Positions 1 through 7,319 of a stretch of DNA of 15,264 nt are shown here, one piece after another. The stretch's first letter is position 1; each line of letters opens with the position of its first letter. Both the position numbers and the translations under genes were made by a program. Source of the stretch: Bacteroidales bacterium UBA2030 (lineage in GTDB: Bacteria; Bacteroidota; Bacteroidia; Bacteroidales; TTA-H9); assembly GCA_002332755.1 (NCBI GenBank), contig DDBO01000100.1, forward strand, positions 1-15,264. The letters run 5' to 3'. The notes beneath the pieces are model-generated. The model was given only the letters and a program-made list of their open reading frames with translations. It made no database searches and was not told the DNA's origin.

Positions 1-47
1 GCGGACTCATAATCCGCAGGACGGGGGTTCGAATCCCCCTCCCGCTA
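1..47 (+). tRNA. tRNA-CAT (Met or Ile2), 5' part cut off by window edge
   Basis: The visible part folds as the 3' portion of a tRNA. The anticodon arm is at 1-17 (stem GCGGA/TCCGC, loop CTCATAA, anticodon CAT at 8-10). A five-base variable region covers 18-22. The T arm has a GGGGG/CCCCC stem at 23-27 and 35-39 with loop TTCGAAT. The 3' acceptor strand TCCCGCT is at 40-46 and the discriminator A at 47. The next bases are CTC, so CCA is not encoded. The anticodon stem lacks the three G:C pairs of initiator tRNA, so this should be elongator Met or the CAU isoleucine tRNA whose C34 becomes lysidine; these cannot be separated without the missing 5' half. It lies directly before the lysis genes and may mark a phage attachment site. 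Confidence 0.92.
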
Positions 48-65
48 CTCAGAAGATAAATATCT

Positions 66-290
66 ATGCTGCAGAGTAATTCTTACCAAATGAAAGATAG
101 AATACTTGCAGGTGCCTATGGTTCCTTAGGATCCGTAACTGGCCTGATAACAGGCTTACTCAATTTTCAAACTTTATTTGAGGCTATTACGCTGGGATTT
201 ATGGGCGCCTTAGGGGGTATTATAATCAAGGAACTCTGGATATACCTCAAGCGTAAGTTTGTCAAAAAAAGAGACCATGAAAATAAGTAA
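66..290 (+). CDS. Small two-helix membrane protein, putative holin
   Basis: This 74-residue protein has two hydrophobic, glycine-rich stretches at about residues 13-31 and 37-58, followed by a strongly basic tail (KRKFVKKRDHENK). That layout fits a small phage holin, which oligomerises in the inner membrane to let endolysin reach the peptidoglycan. No family signature is recognisable, so the call rests on topology and on the next gene, a peptidoglycan peptidase whose preferred start overlaps the end of this gene by 14 bases. An internal ATG at 90 would remove eight polar residues and is an equally possible start. It begins 18 bases after the tRNA, leaving no room for a conventional promoter between them. 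It could instead be an unrelated small membrane protein. Confidence 0.55.
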   Translation: MLQSNSYQMKDRILAGAYGSLGSVTGLITGLLNFQTLFEAITLGFMGALGGIIIKELWIYLKRKFVKKRDHENK

Positions 291-699
291 AAATTTTGTT
301 ATACAGGAATTTGTAGGCCCTGCGATAATCAATGCACTGGGCGAAAAAGCCATTCAATTGCTCGATTATCGCATTATCCTTATAGCCCAGTTTATCCGTG
401 ATTATTTCGGACGCCCCATGACAATTAATAACTGGCATATTGGAGGCCATTTTACCGAACGCGGCTTTCGCGAACCTCAAACACATACGGGCGCACCTTT
501 TAGTCAGCATAAATTTGGCAGGGCCATCGATTTCACGTTGGATGGCCTATCGCCAGAAGAAATAAGAACAGAAATTTTAAAAAATCAGCAACTTTTTCTC
601 GAAAAAGGACTGACATGTATTGAAGCAAAAACCCTTACTTGGGTGCACATAGATTGCCGATATACAGGTTTAGATAAAATTTTAATTGTATATCCCTAA
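277..699 (+). CDS. Endolysin: M15-type zinc peptidase (D-Ala-D-Ala carboxypeptidase-like)
   Basis: The protein is 140 residues from the ATG at 277; upstream extension of the frame would need a TTG start at 259. It carries the M15 zinc-site signature. The SQHKFGRAID segment matches SxHxxGxAxD and supplies His78 and Asp85. The WVHID segment supplies the third ligand, His124, and Glu116 lies where the catalytic glutamate is expected. M15 enzymes cleave peptide bonds of peptidoglycan stem peptides or cross-links, and single-domain versions of this size serve as phage endolysins. No signal peptide or cell-wall-binding domain is visible, so export would depend on a holin, and candidates lie on both sides. 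All visible key residues are intact, so it is probably active. A role as a virion-associated peptidase is possible but less likely given the holin neighbours. Confidence 0.87.
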   Translation: MKISKNFVIQEFVGPAIINALGEKAIQLLDYRIILIAQFIRDYFGRPMTINNWHIGGHFTERGFREPQTHTGAPFSQHKFGRAIDFTLDGLSPEEIRTEILKNQQLFLEKGLTCIEAKTLTWVHIDCRYTGLDKILIVYP

Positions 700-709
700 T
701 TTAACAACT

Positions 710-1228
710 ATGGCAAAAGCATTTAAAGATACAGCGGTAGGTAAATTTTTAACGGAAAATGCGCCCCATCTGCTGGATGTGATTGGGGATGTTTTTCCAC
801 CTGCTCAACTTATTAGCAACTTATTGACCCGGGAAGCTCCAGGTCTTACGCCTGAACAAAAGATTGAGTTTGAAAAATGCCTCAGGGAATACGAGCAAAA
901 CGAACTCAAAGCCTATTTGGCCGACGTAGCCAATGCTCGCGAGATGAATGTAAACATTCAGCAAAGCTCAAATGCTAGCTGGCTGGCCAAAAATGTAGGT
1001 TTCTTGATTGACCTGGTTATCGTAGTATGCACCATTATCCTTGTTTTATTGCTATACTTCAAACCTATACCTGGTGGCAATCGTGAAATTGCCTATGCTG
1101 TGCTGGGGGTGTTGCTTACAGGGCTTAGCACTGTACTGAATTTTTACCGTGGAAGTAGTAAAGGATCAGTTGACAAAAACGACATACTTTTAAAAACCCT
1201 CCAAAATGAAAAAGTTAACAAAGGATGA
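710..1228 (+). CDS. Holin-like membrane protein (3TM-holin type)
   Basis: The protein is 172 residues from the ATG at 710; the longer frame begins with TTG at 686 inside the upstream gene. The first half is soluble and helical, and charged around residues 55-80. Two membrane segments follow: roughly 95-118 (GFLIDLVIVVCTIILVLLLYF) and 127-149 (AYAVLGVLLTGLSTVLNFYR). A short loop with PIPGG lies between them. The segment after helix two, FYRGSSKGSVDKN, resembles the end of phage holins of the 3TM/gene-transfer-release class as I remember them. Its place directly after the endolysin supports a lysis role. It overlaps the next gene by 23 bases. Because two holin-like genes flank the endolysin, one may be the holin and the other an antiholin or accessory factor. 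The sequence does not say which. Confidence 0.65.
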   Translation: MAKAFKDTAVGKFLTENAPHLLDVIGDVFPPAQLISNLLTREAPGLTPEQKIEFEKCLREYEQNELKAYLADVANAREMNVNIQQSSNASWLAKNVGFLIDLVIVVCTIILVLLLYFKPIPGGNREIAYAVLGVLLTGLSTVLNFYRGSSKGSVDKNDILLKTLQNEKVNKG

Positions 1229-1553
1229 GCTCTTACAGTTAGCTACTGATGTTTTTAAACATTATCCAGGAGAAGATGAACTTTTGGCCACTACTGATGG
1301 CAATTTTTTCCTGGCAAATGCGGCTAACCATGCTGGCAACCATGCAAGGGCATTTGGACTTGAAGTCGTGAAAATCAAACGTAGCGAGGTTTTGCAAGAA
1401 CCTATTCATGCAGAAGTAGGAAATACTAATCCAGTCGAATCAGTGGTAAACAAATCCGCTGATGAAACTCCTACAGAAGAACAGAATTCAAAAGATTCAT
1501 CTGAAATGCAGGTTCCAGCTAAAAATAAAGGTAAAAGCAAAAAGACATTTTAA
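1206..1553 (+). CDS. Small phage protein of unknown function with disordered basic tail
   Basis: This 115-residue protein has two parts. Residues 1-60 look folded, with hydrophobic periodicity and a YPGEDELLATTDGNFFL segment followed by an alanine/histidine-rich helix. This resembles a small conserved protein often found in Bacteroidetes prophages, but I know no function for it. Residues 65-115 are low in hydrophobics and rich in Glu, Ser, Asn and Pro, ending in a lysine-rich tail (KNKGKSKKTF), so they are probably disordered. It starts 23 bases before the end of the holin-like gene and stops 13 bases before the sheath gene. In many contractile phages the genes just before the sheath encode head-tail joining proteins, but nothing in this sequence identifies it as one. 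Confidence 0.75.
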   Translation: MKKLTKDELLQLATDVFKHYPGEDELLATTDGNFFLANAANHAGNHARAFGLEVVKIKRSEVLQEPIHAEVGNTNPVESVVNKSADETPTEEQNSKDSSEMQVPAKNKGKSKKTF

Positions 1554-1566
1554 ATCTAAGTAAACC

Positions 1567-2745
1567 ATGAATGATGTAGTAATCGAAAAAGGCAGTGGGG
1601 GCCTGGGACGACGCACCGAGAGCGAGGATGCTACCAGCGGGTTGGTAGTAAATGGGCCTGCAGTAGCTGCAGGAGTACAGCTTAATACTCCCTATTTGTT
1701 TGCCTCCCTAGATGATGCAGTTTCTCTAGGCATTACTCCAGATTATGACATAAACAACAATGTGCTTGTTTATGAGCACATAAAAGAATTTTTCAGAATT
1801 GCACCCAATGCAAACCTCTGGTTTATGTTGAGTGAAGATACTGATAGTTATGAATATTTAATTGCCCAAAACGGTGTTAATCTTTTGCGTCATGCTGAAG
1901 GTAAAATAAGGCGCATGGCAATAGCCTGGAATAACACCTATGAAGCTCCTTTAGGCCCTGATAGCGAACAAGTGAAAGCAATTGCAAAGGCGCAGGAAAT
2001 TGCAGTGGCTGAATTTTCTGAACATAGGCCTGTATTCTTTATTCTCGAAGGCAAAAGAATAAGTTTTGGAAACCCATTTAATGTACGTAGCCTGAATGCA
2101 GAAAATGTGATGGTGGTAATAGGCCAGAGCTTAGGTGTGGCATTGCGTAGTATAAAGCATAATCTTTATGGAGCTGTAGGCACAGCTTTAGGGGCAAGAG
2201 CCAAAGCTGCTGTAAATGTAAAACATAGCTGGGTAGATCGTTTCAATTGCTATGGCGGTTCACTCACAGCAGCAGGAATTAATGGTAATAAAATAGAAGG
2301 CCTTACCAAAGGCATGCTGGAAGCATTAGATGCTGCAGGGTATCAGTTCTTTAGAACTCATACTGGCATATCGGGATATTATTTCAATAGTACGGCTACA
2401 GCTACTTCGGTCACATCCGATTATGCCTATGCCGAAAATGTGGAAACAATGAATAAAGCAGCCCGGTTGGTCAGAGCTGCCTTATTGCCGTATGTAGATT
2501 CGCCGCAGAAAATCGATCCCAAAACCGGTAAACTTTCTGCCGAGGTAATCAAGCAATTTGAAACCGTCGGTAGAAAAGGGCTTGAAGAGATGCTCAGAAA
2601 CGACGAGGTATCGGCTATCGATATTTATGTGGATCCCAACCAAAATTTGCTGGCTACATCAGAACTGGTGGTAAAATTTGAGATAATCCCTACAGGAAGC
2701 ACATCCAAAATTACAGCCAAACTCGGATTCAAAAACCCCTTTTAA
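1567..2745 (+). CDS. Contractile tail sheath protein (DUF2586-like)
   Basis: The sheath polymer surrounds the tube and contracts to drive it through the target envelope. This 392-residue protein begins with a flexible glycine/serine-rich stretch. Residues 35-180 form an alternating alpha/beta region with the PYLFASLDDAVSLGI pattern common near the start of sheath domains. The C-terminal part (about 290-392) includes a stretch on assigning an initial and a final copy (TMNKAARLVRAALLPYVDSP) and ends in strands (LVVKFEIIPTGSTSKITAKL). The similarity recalled is to the DUF2586 family of Bacteroidetes phage sheaths, stated from memory. The assignment is strengthened by order: sheath, tube, frameshifted chaperone, tape measure. 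At 392 residues it is at the small end for sheaths, like the P2 protein. Leader is A-rich with no Shine-Dalgarno. Confidence 0.85.
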   Translation: MNDVVIEKGSGGLGRRTESEDATSGLVVNGPAVAAGVQLNTPYLFASLDDAVSLGITPDYDINNNVLVYEHIKEFFRIAPNANLWFMLSEDTDSYEYLIAQNGVNLLRHAEGKIRRMAIAWNNTYEAPLGPDSEQVKAIAKAQEIAVAEFSEHRPVFFILEGKRISFGNPFNVRSLNAENVMVVIGQSLGVALRSIKHNLYGAVGTALGARAKAAVNVKHSWVDRFNCYGGSLTAAGINGNKIEGLTKGMLEALDAAGYQFFRTHTGISGYYFNSTATATSVTSDYAYAENVETMNKAARLVRAALLPYVDSPQKIDPKTGKLSAEVIKQFETVGRKGLEEMLRNDEVSAIDIYVDPNQNLLATSELVVKFEIIPTGSTSKITAKLGFKNPF

Positions 2746-2748
2746 ATC

Positions 2749-3183
2749 ATGGAAGGAACACCTTTAATTAACGGAATAAGGCATTCGTGGGCCAACATCA
2801 GGGTTAACATTATGGGCCGGACGGTGCAGGGTATAACTGCTATTAGCTACGAAGACAAAGTAGAAAAGGTGAATAGCTACGGAGCCGGGCAATATCCTGT
2901 AAGTCGTGGATATGGCCGGTACGAAGCCAGTGCAAAAATCACCCTAAAGCACTACGAGGTGGAAGCCATACAAACCGCTGCACTGGCAGCTGGCGTTAGC
3001 CGTCTGCAAGATATTGCCCCCTTCGACATTGTAATATCTTATCTTAATCCCAATGATAAGATTGTTACGCATGTTATTAGAAACTGTGAGTTTACCAATA
3101 ACAAACGAGAACTCAAGGAGGGCGATACCGGGTTCGAAACTGAGTTTGATTTGATTGTATCACATATAGAATGGGGGAACTGA
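2749..3183 (+). CDS. Tail tube protein
   Basis: This 144-residue, beta-rich protein has the length and strand pattern of contractile tail tube proteins (P2 gpFII, Mu gpM class), which stack as hexameric rings inside the sheath to form the conduit. Recognisable pieces are the N-terminal strand with a bulge (HSWANIRVNIMGRTVQGI), a polar loop (SYGAGQYPVSRGYGRYEAS) before a long strand (AKITLKHYEVEAI), and a C-terminal strand pair (VIRNCEFTNN, FETEFDLIVSHIEWGN) as seen in tube proteins. It starts three bases after the sheath stop codon. The downstream chaperone frame begins within or just after its last codons. No catalytic residues are expected. The fold itself is inferred, not seen. Confidence 0.83.
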   Translation: MEGTPLINGIRHSWANIRVNIMGRTVQGITAISYEDKVEKVNSYGAGQYPVSRGYGRYEASAKITLKHYEVEAIQTAALAAGVSRLQDIAPFDIVISYLNPNDKIVTHVIRNCEFTNNKRELKEGDTGFETEFDLIVSHIEWGN

Positions 3184-3185
3184 TT

Positions 3186-3503
3186 ATGCCTAAAACAAAC
3201 ATCGTAACCGATGCAATGATCGCCATGTGGAAAAAGCAATATGGCGAAGTGTACTGCATACAGGTAAATGCAGAAGGCGAAGATAAACCGGAGCTTACCG
3301 GATACTTCCGAAAGCCTAACCTGGAAATTCTTTCAGCGGCATCATCGGCTACTAACCCTATTCAGCAGGGCAATATATTATTTGAAAATTGCTGGCTGGG
3401 CGGCGACGAGGCAATGGCTACCGATGATGAAGCCAGGCTTGGAGCTATGGCACAGCTTGCGCAGATATTTAAACCTCGGGTAGCCACTTTAAAAAAAATT
3501 TAA
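3186..3503 (+). CDS. Tail assembly chaperone, short (zero-frame) product
   Basis: The zero-frame product is 105 residues from the ATG at 3186; an in-frame ATG at 3171 would add five residues but overlap the tube gene. It has an N-terminal helix, strands around GEVYCIQVNAEG and LTGYFRKPNLE, a NILFENCWLGG segment, and a C-terminal alanine-rich helix. In P2 (E/E'), lambda (G/GT) and T4-like relatives this gene makes a soluble chaperone that coats the tape measure protein before tube polymerisation and is absent from the mature tail. Position exactly between tube and tape measure is diagnostic. It ends with Leu-Lys-Lys-Ile just after an eight-A run, where the -1 frame carries a conserved-looking extension. 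The gene is not recognisable by residue motifs alone. Confidence 0.82.
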   Translation: MPKTNIVTDAMIAMWKKQYGEVYCIQVNAEGEDKPELTGYFRKPNLEILSAASSATNPIQQGNILFENCWLGGDEAMATDDEARLGAMAQLAQIFKPRVATLKKI

Positions 3504-3715
3504 ATGCCTGGCAAATTAATTCAACAACTGGTATTGACGATTTGCGGAAAGTTGCTGCCATCATCCGCCAGCAGTTTAATGTAAACCCTTACAAACTCAG
3601 CGATGAGGAATTCTGTAAGCTAGGCACTGAGGCACTATGGCTCAAAGAATATGACCTTATGAACCTAAAAGAAGCTGTAAAAGTCGGCGTTTATGAAGCC
3701 TTCATGGGTAAATGA
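3186..3715 (+). CDS. Tail assembly chaperone, -1 frameshifted long product
   Basis: The -1 frame is open from 3473 to a TGA at 3713-3715 and has no ATG near its start, so it needs frameshifting to be translated. Slippage on the A run joins Lys-Lys to Asn-Leu-Asn-Ala-Trp-Gln, giving a fusion of 104 zero-frame codons plus 72 new ones, 176 residues in all. The new part is a plausible helical domain (WQINSTTGIDDLRKVAAII, then YKLSDEEFCKLGTEALWLKE and LKEAVKVGVYEAF), with codon use like a real gene. In lambda the equivalent T extension binds the tape measure and recruits tube subunits, while the short form coats it. The same division of labour is inferred here. The extended stop lies 111 bases before the tape measure start. 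Confidence 0.8.
3491..3497 (+). promoter_or_regulatory. Programmed -1 ribosomal frameshift slippery site, A AAA AAA
   Basis: Zero-frame codons are TTA (3489), AAA (3492), AAA (3495), ATT (3498) and TAA (3501). The A at 3491 plus the two AAA codons make the canonical heptamer X XXY YYZ, so both lysine tRNAs can move back one base and still pair. The stop codon of the zero frame comes one codon after the site, and the -1 frame is open for 72 codons beyond it. Conserved frameshifting in the chaperone gene before the tape measure is a known hallmark of tailed phages. I see no upstream Shine-Dalgarno and no convincing downstream pseudoknot; a GCGGA/TCCGC pairing around 3544-3568 is too far away to be a standard stimulator. 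Confidence 0.82.
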
Positions 3716-3826
3716 TTATTTGTGCCAGTAGTTTTTGATATACCACCGCAAAATTCTGTAAAGCAGGTAAAAACCAATGGCATAGATACTGAAAGCGAAT
3801 AAATATAATAAAAAAGACATAAGATC

Positions 3827-5797
3827 ATGAATAGTGCTGCAAATATAACGATTAATATTGATGGTAATGTGTTTGTGGCTATAAATGAGCTTAGGTCTCA
3901 ATTTGCAAGGCTTTCAGGTACTGTGCAAAATATGGAGGAGAAGGTAGAGAATGCCTTCGGAAAAATAGAAAAAAGTGCTGCTGATGCTCAAAGCAGTTTA
4001 CGTATTTTGGCTTTCGATGCCATGAATCGATTGGCTGAAACATTCGGACAACCATTTAGAAGTGGCACAGAGGCAATCTACGAGTATGATAGGGCTCTCA
4101 GAGAATTATCAGCCATAACAGGGACAAGTGGCCAGGCGCTTCAGCGAATGGGGGCATCGGCCCGCAAAATGGCAGCAGATTTTGGCGACAGTGCTATAGA
4201 TCATCTGAATACCTACCAGGTATTGCTGTCCAAACTTACACCTGAGTTGGCCAGATCACCTCAAGCACTCGATTCATTGGCACGCTCCGTGGCCACGCTG
4301 GCCAAAACCATGAAAGGTGATACAATCGGAGCTGTTGAAGCCCTCACTGCTGCCATAAACCAATATGCGGTGGATTTAAGCAACCCGGTGCAGGCGGCTA
4401 AAGTTGCGAGAGATATGATGAATCAAATGGCTTCTGCTGCTCAAATAGGAGCCGTAGAAGTTCCAAAGGTAGCTGAGGCCTTGCAACAGAGCGGTGCTGC
4501 GGCTAGAGCAGCCAATGTTTCGTTCATAGAAACTAATGCAGCCCTTCAGGTGCTTGGTAAATTTGGAAAAGAAGGGGCAGAGGGCGGAGTTGCCTTACGG
4601 AATGTCTTGGGAATATTGAATAGACAGGATTTTCTACCCAAAGAAATTGTTCAGCGGCTACAAGCAGCGGGCATCGATGTGTCGCGGCTTGCCGATAAAT
4701 CGCTTACCCTGGCCGATAGACTCGAAATGCTTAAGAGCATTGCCGATACTAATTTATTGGCTGGTATGTTTGGGACTGAGAATCAAGTAGCCGCCCAGGT
4801 GCTTATTGAGAATACAGAACTAATCCGCGAATTTACTCGGGAGATTTCATTGGCAGGCCCCGCAGGAGAAGAAATGGCAAATACCATCATGGCTGGCTAC
4901 AAAGAAACGCATGATCGCATTCTACAATTCTTTGAAAACATTAAGATACAGGCATTTGGTGTCGTTGGTGGCCTTCTACCCTTCCTGGATGTCATTTTTA
5001 CCCAGCTTAGTGGCATACTTCAACTTTCTCCAGGCTTATTGGCCTTGGCAGAAATATTCAAAAAGATTGGATGGGCCACTCGATTGCAAGCCCTATGGAC
5101 GACAATATTAGGTGGTGTTACCAAAGTGCTAACAGCCATTCAATGGGGGCTGAATGCTGCTTTCGTGGCTTCTCCCATCGGGTGGGTGGTAGTGGCTATC
5201 GGGGTACTTGTGGGTGCATTTATCTATGCATGGAACAAATTTGAGGGTTTTCGTAAGTTTCTTTATGGCTTATGGGAAAGTTTTAAAGCTGTGTTTATGA
5301 ATATTGGCAAATTAGCAAGTAGCGTACTAGGCGGCATTGGCAAGATGCTTGTAGGTTACTTTACATTTGATATTGATAAAATAAAGGAAGGTTTCTCGCA
5401 GCTTCAAGGGGCATTAGGCGATTATGGTAAAAGCATATCCTCTGCTTTTAAAGAAGGTGAACAAAAAAGTTTAACTAAAGACAATGTGAGAAAAACAAAA
5501 AAATCGACTGATACAAACACTTATACAGGATCAGTTAGCGATAAAGAATTAGACAGCCAGTATTCAGCATATAAAGATAAACCTCTTGTATCTAATTTTA
5601 GAGCTCAAAATAATCAATCAACAACATCATCAGGTGCAGGAGCTACAGTACGCAATGTGAATGTGAAGATTGAGAACCTTGTGGGTAAAATAGAAATTGT
5701 AACACAAAAACTTTCAGAATCACCTGGTCGAATTCAGGAAATGGTGAAAGATGCCCTGGTATCTGCAATTAGAGACACGGAGGTTATAATATCATGA
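3827..5797 (+). CDS. Tape measure protein (TP901/PhageMin_Tail type)
   Basis: The tape measure sets tail length by spanning the tube during assembly and is ejected ahead of DNA or lost on firing. This 656-residue protein has an N-terminal coiled-coil-like segment (about 15-70). A TP901-type core follows at about 85-345, with alpha-helical repeats, AAINQYAVDL, and the GVALRNVLG segment typical of the family. Hydrophobic stretches lie near 376-411 and 441-470 (FVASPIGWVVVAIGVLVGAF). The C-terminus is polar, then ends in a helical segment with many charged residues, as in XkdO-like proteins. At the rule of thumb of about 1.5 angstroms per residue it predicts a tail near 100 nm. The length is short for myoviruses. 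No lysozyme or peptidase domain is seen. The next gene starts inside its TGA stop (ATGA). Confidence 0.9.
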   Translation: MNSAANITINIDGNVFVAINELRSQFARLSGTVQNMEEKVENAFGKIEKSAADAQSSLRILAFDAMNRLAETFGQPFRSGTEAIYEYDRALRELSAITGTSGQALQRMGASARKMAADFGDSAIDHLNTYQVLLSKLTPELARSPQALDSLARSVATLAKTMKGDTIGAVEALTAAINQYAVDLSNPVQAAKVARDMMNQMASAAQIGAVEVPKVAEALQQSGAAARAANVSFIETNAALQVLGKFGKEGAEGGVALRNVLGILNRQDFLPKEIVQRLQAAGIDVSRLADKSLTLADRLEMLKSIADTNLLAGMFGTENQVAAQVLIENTELIREFTREISLAGPAGEEMANTIMAGYKETHDRILQFFENIKIQAFGVVGGLLPFLDVIFTQLSGILQLSPGLLALAEIFKKIGWATRLQALWTTILGGVTKVLTAIQWGLNAAFVASPIGWVVVAIGVLVGAFIYAWNKFEGFRKFLYGLWESFKAVFMNIGKLASSVLGGIGKMLVGYFTFDIDKIKEGFSQLQGALGDYGKSISSAFKEGEQKSLTKDNVRKTKKSTDTNTYTGSVSDKELDSQYSAYKDKPLVSNFRAQNNQSTTSSGAGATVRNVNVKIENLVGKIEIVTQKLSESPGRIQEMVKDALVSAIRDTEVIIS

Positions 5798-6384
5798 CGA
5801 CAGAAATTAATATACCCGCCCTTTTGAAGTATGTAGGCATAAGTGGCTATTCTCCGCAACTGGGCGAAGCGATCAATCGAATGCTGCGTGCTAACGATAC
5901 ATCTACCTACAAAGCAGCTGCCCAGGATGTCGCAACTTCAATTTTTTTCCCTGGTTCTATATTTCCAGATCTGACTAAATTCATGCCTTTGCTTATTAAA
6001 GGAATTGATGGAGAAGATGATATAATTATTGATTCGGCTATAGTTAGCTTCAATACCTCTAAAAACATAGTTACTACCAAACTGCAAGGCAGGGATGGAA
6101 CCGTGAAGGAGTATATTGCAGCCGGCGATTATATCATTGAGGTTAAAGGCTTGCTAACATATGATGGCCTTCGATGGCCACGGGATGAGGCCATCAAACT
6201 TCGAAAATTTCTTGAAGCGAAAACATCGCTGGAGATTGCACATGAGATACTTAATGCTTTCAATATCTATGAGATAGTCATAACTGACTACAATTTTCCG
6301 GTAACACCATTTATAAATGTTTTGCCATTTACCTTCTCTGCTATAAGCGAGCAAAAAACAGAACTTGTAATCATGGAAAAATGA
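5794..6384 (+). CDS. Baseplate adaptor-like protein (DUF6046-like)
   Basis: This 196-residue protein lies where P2 has U and PBSX has XkdP, between the tape measure and the hub. A recognisable middle section, SFNTSKNIVTTKLQGRDGTV followed by KEYIAAGDYIIEVKGLL, resembles the strand-loop-strand of phage adaptor proteins that bear a symmetrical glycine-rich turn. A helical region at about 130-160 (RDEAIKLRKFLEAKTS) comes next, then a C-terminal strand block. The similarity I recall is to a Bacteroidetes family annotated DUF6046. The role as tube-to-hub adaptor or tail terminator is inference from order. It overlaps the tape measure stop and the hub start by four bases each, implying coupled translation. 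No catalytic motif is present. Confidence 0.65.
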   Translation: MTTEINIPALLKYVGISGYSPQLGEAINRMLRANDTSTYKAAAQDVATSIFFPGSIFPDLTKFMPLLIKGIDGEDDIIIDSAIVSFNTSKNIVTTKLQGRDGTVKEYIAAGDYIIEVKGLLTYDGLRWPRDEAIKLRKFLEAKTSLEIAHEILNAFNIYEIVITDYNFPVTPFINVLPFTFSAISEQKTELVIMEK

Positions 6385-7319
6385 GAGTAACAGACATTAA
6401 AATACAAATAGGGAAATTCGCTTTTAGTTATGTACACAACGTAGAGGCATCCACTGACTGGGAAAACCTTACCAATACCTGTGTCATTAAATTGCCTGCC
6501 AATCTCTCATTAAATGTCAATAAGCTACGTGATCTTATAAGACCTGGGGATAAAGTAGAGATAAATGCCGGCTACGACGCTAATTTGAATTTAATATTCA
6601 AAGGGTATGTTGCAGCAATAAGCCCTACAACCCCTATAGAACTTAGGTGCGAAGATGAAATGTATTTGCTAAAACAATCAACTATCAATGACCATCTATA
6701 TAATTGCAAACTATCCACATTATTGAAAAGGCATTTTAATGACATTGCAATTAATTTTATTGATGCAGAAATCGGTGATTTTCGGATTGAAAATATGAAC
6801 CGGGCTAAAGTTCTTGACAAACTCAAAGAATGGGGAATACATAGCTTTTTTAGACAAGGTGTGCTTGTGGTTGGCAAACCCTACGATGCAACATTTGCTC
6901 GTAAGATTGTTTATCATATTACCGGGACTAAATGCAATGTAATAGACGATAACCTGGAATATCGCCGTGCTAGCGATATCAAGCTTCGTGTAACAGCTAT
7001 ATCGCTTTACCCTGATGGTTCAAGAAAAGAAGTTAAAATAGGAGACGAAGGTGGCGAAAATCGTACCCTCAACTATTATAATCTATCTGTAAATGAACTT
7101 TCAAAAGCAGCCCAGCGCGATTATGAACGCATGGTTTATGATGGATACAGGGGAAGTTTCACAACATTTATTGAACCTTTTGTCCGTCAGGGCGATATAG
7201 TGGTTCTCAAATCTGTTGAAAACTCCGATCGCACAGGTGAATTTTGGGTTGATAAGGTTACTTATCGTTTAGGTACGGATGGTTTCCGACAGGAAATTAA
7301 AATAGGACCCAAAGCATGA
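6381..7319 (+). CDS. Baseplate hub protein (gp27 / late control D-like)
   Basis: At 312 residues this fits hub proteins such as P2 gpD, Mu gp44 and T4 gp27, which form a trimeric cylinder joining tube to spike. The N-terminal section has a beta-barrel pattern: LRDLIRPGDKVEINAGY then NLIFKGYVAAISPTTPIELR is the hallmark PGDxVxIxxGY...F.G.V turn of such hubs. A helical middle portion (about 100-165) has a second alpha/beta domain with LLKRHF. The C-terminal FVRQGDIVVLKSVENSD matches the usual second barrel strand. It starts in the ATGA junction of the upstream gene, and the spike gene starts in its own ATGA. No peptidase or muramidase domain is fused. Confidence is good for the role, not for a specific phage family. 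Confidence 0.8.
   Translation: MRVTDIKIQIGKFAFSYVHNVEASTDWENLTNTCVIKLPANLSLNVNKLRDLIRPGDKVEINAGYDANLNLIFKGYVAAISPTTPIELRCEDEMYLLKQSTINDHLYNCKLSTLLKRHFNDIAINFIDAEIGDFRIENMNRAKVLDKLKEWGIHSFFRQGVLVVGKPYDATFARKIVYHITGTKCNVIDDNLEYRRASDIKLRVTAISLYPDGSRKEVKIGDEGGENRTLNYYNLSVNELSKAAQRDYERMVYDGYRGSFTTFIEPFVRQGDIVVLKSVENSDRTGEFWVDKVTYRLGTDGFRQEIKIGPKA

Noticed and set aside
3713..3802. The chaperone -1 frame stays open beyond its TGA for 29 more codons up to TAA at 3800-3802, hinting at readthrough or TGA recoding.
   Set aside because: TGA is the working stop of several overlapping genes here (for example at 5797, 6384 and 7319), so the standard code holds. The extension has only a GTG as possible start and no gene-like features.
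3716..3901. Minus-strand 61-codon frame with membrane-like hydrophobic composition, across the gap before the tape measure.
   Set aside because: It overlaps the tape measure start antisense, has no leader signal, and every supported gene in the window is on the plus strand. Hydrophobic antisense frames are common opposite A-rich coding sequence.
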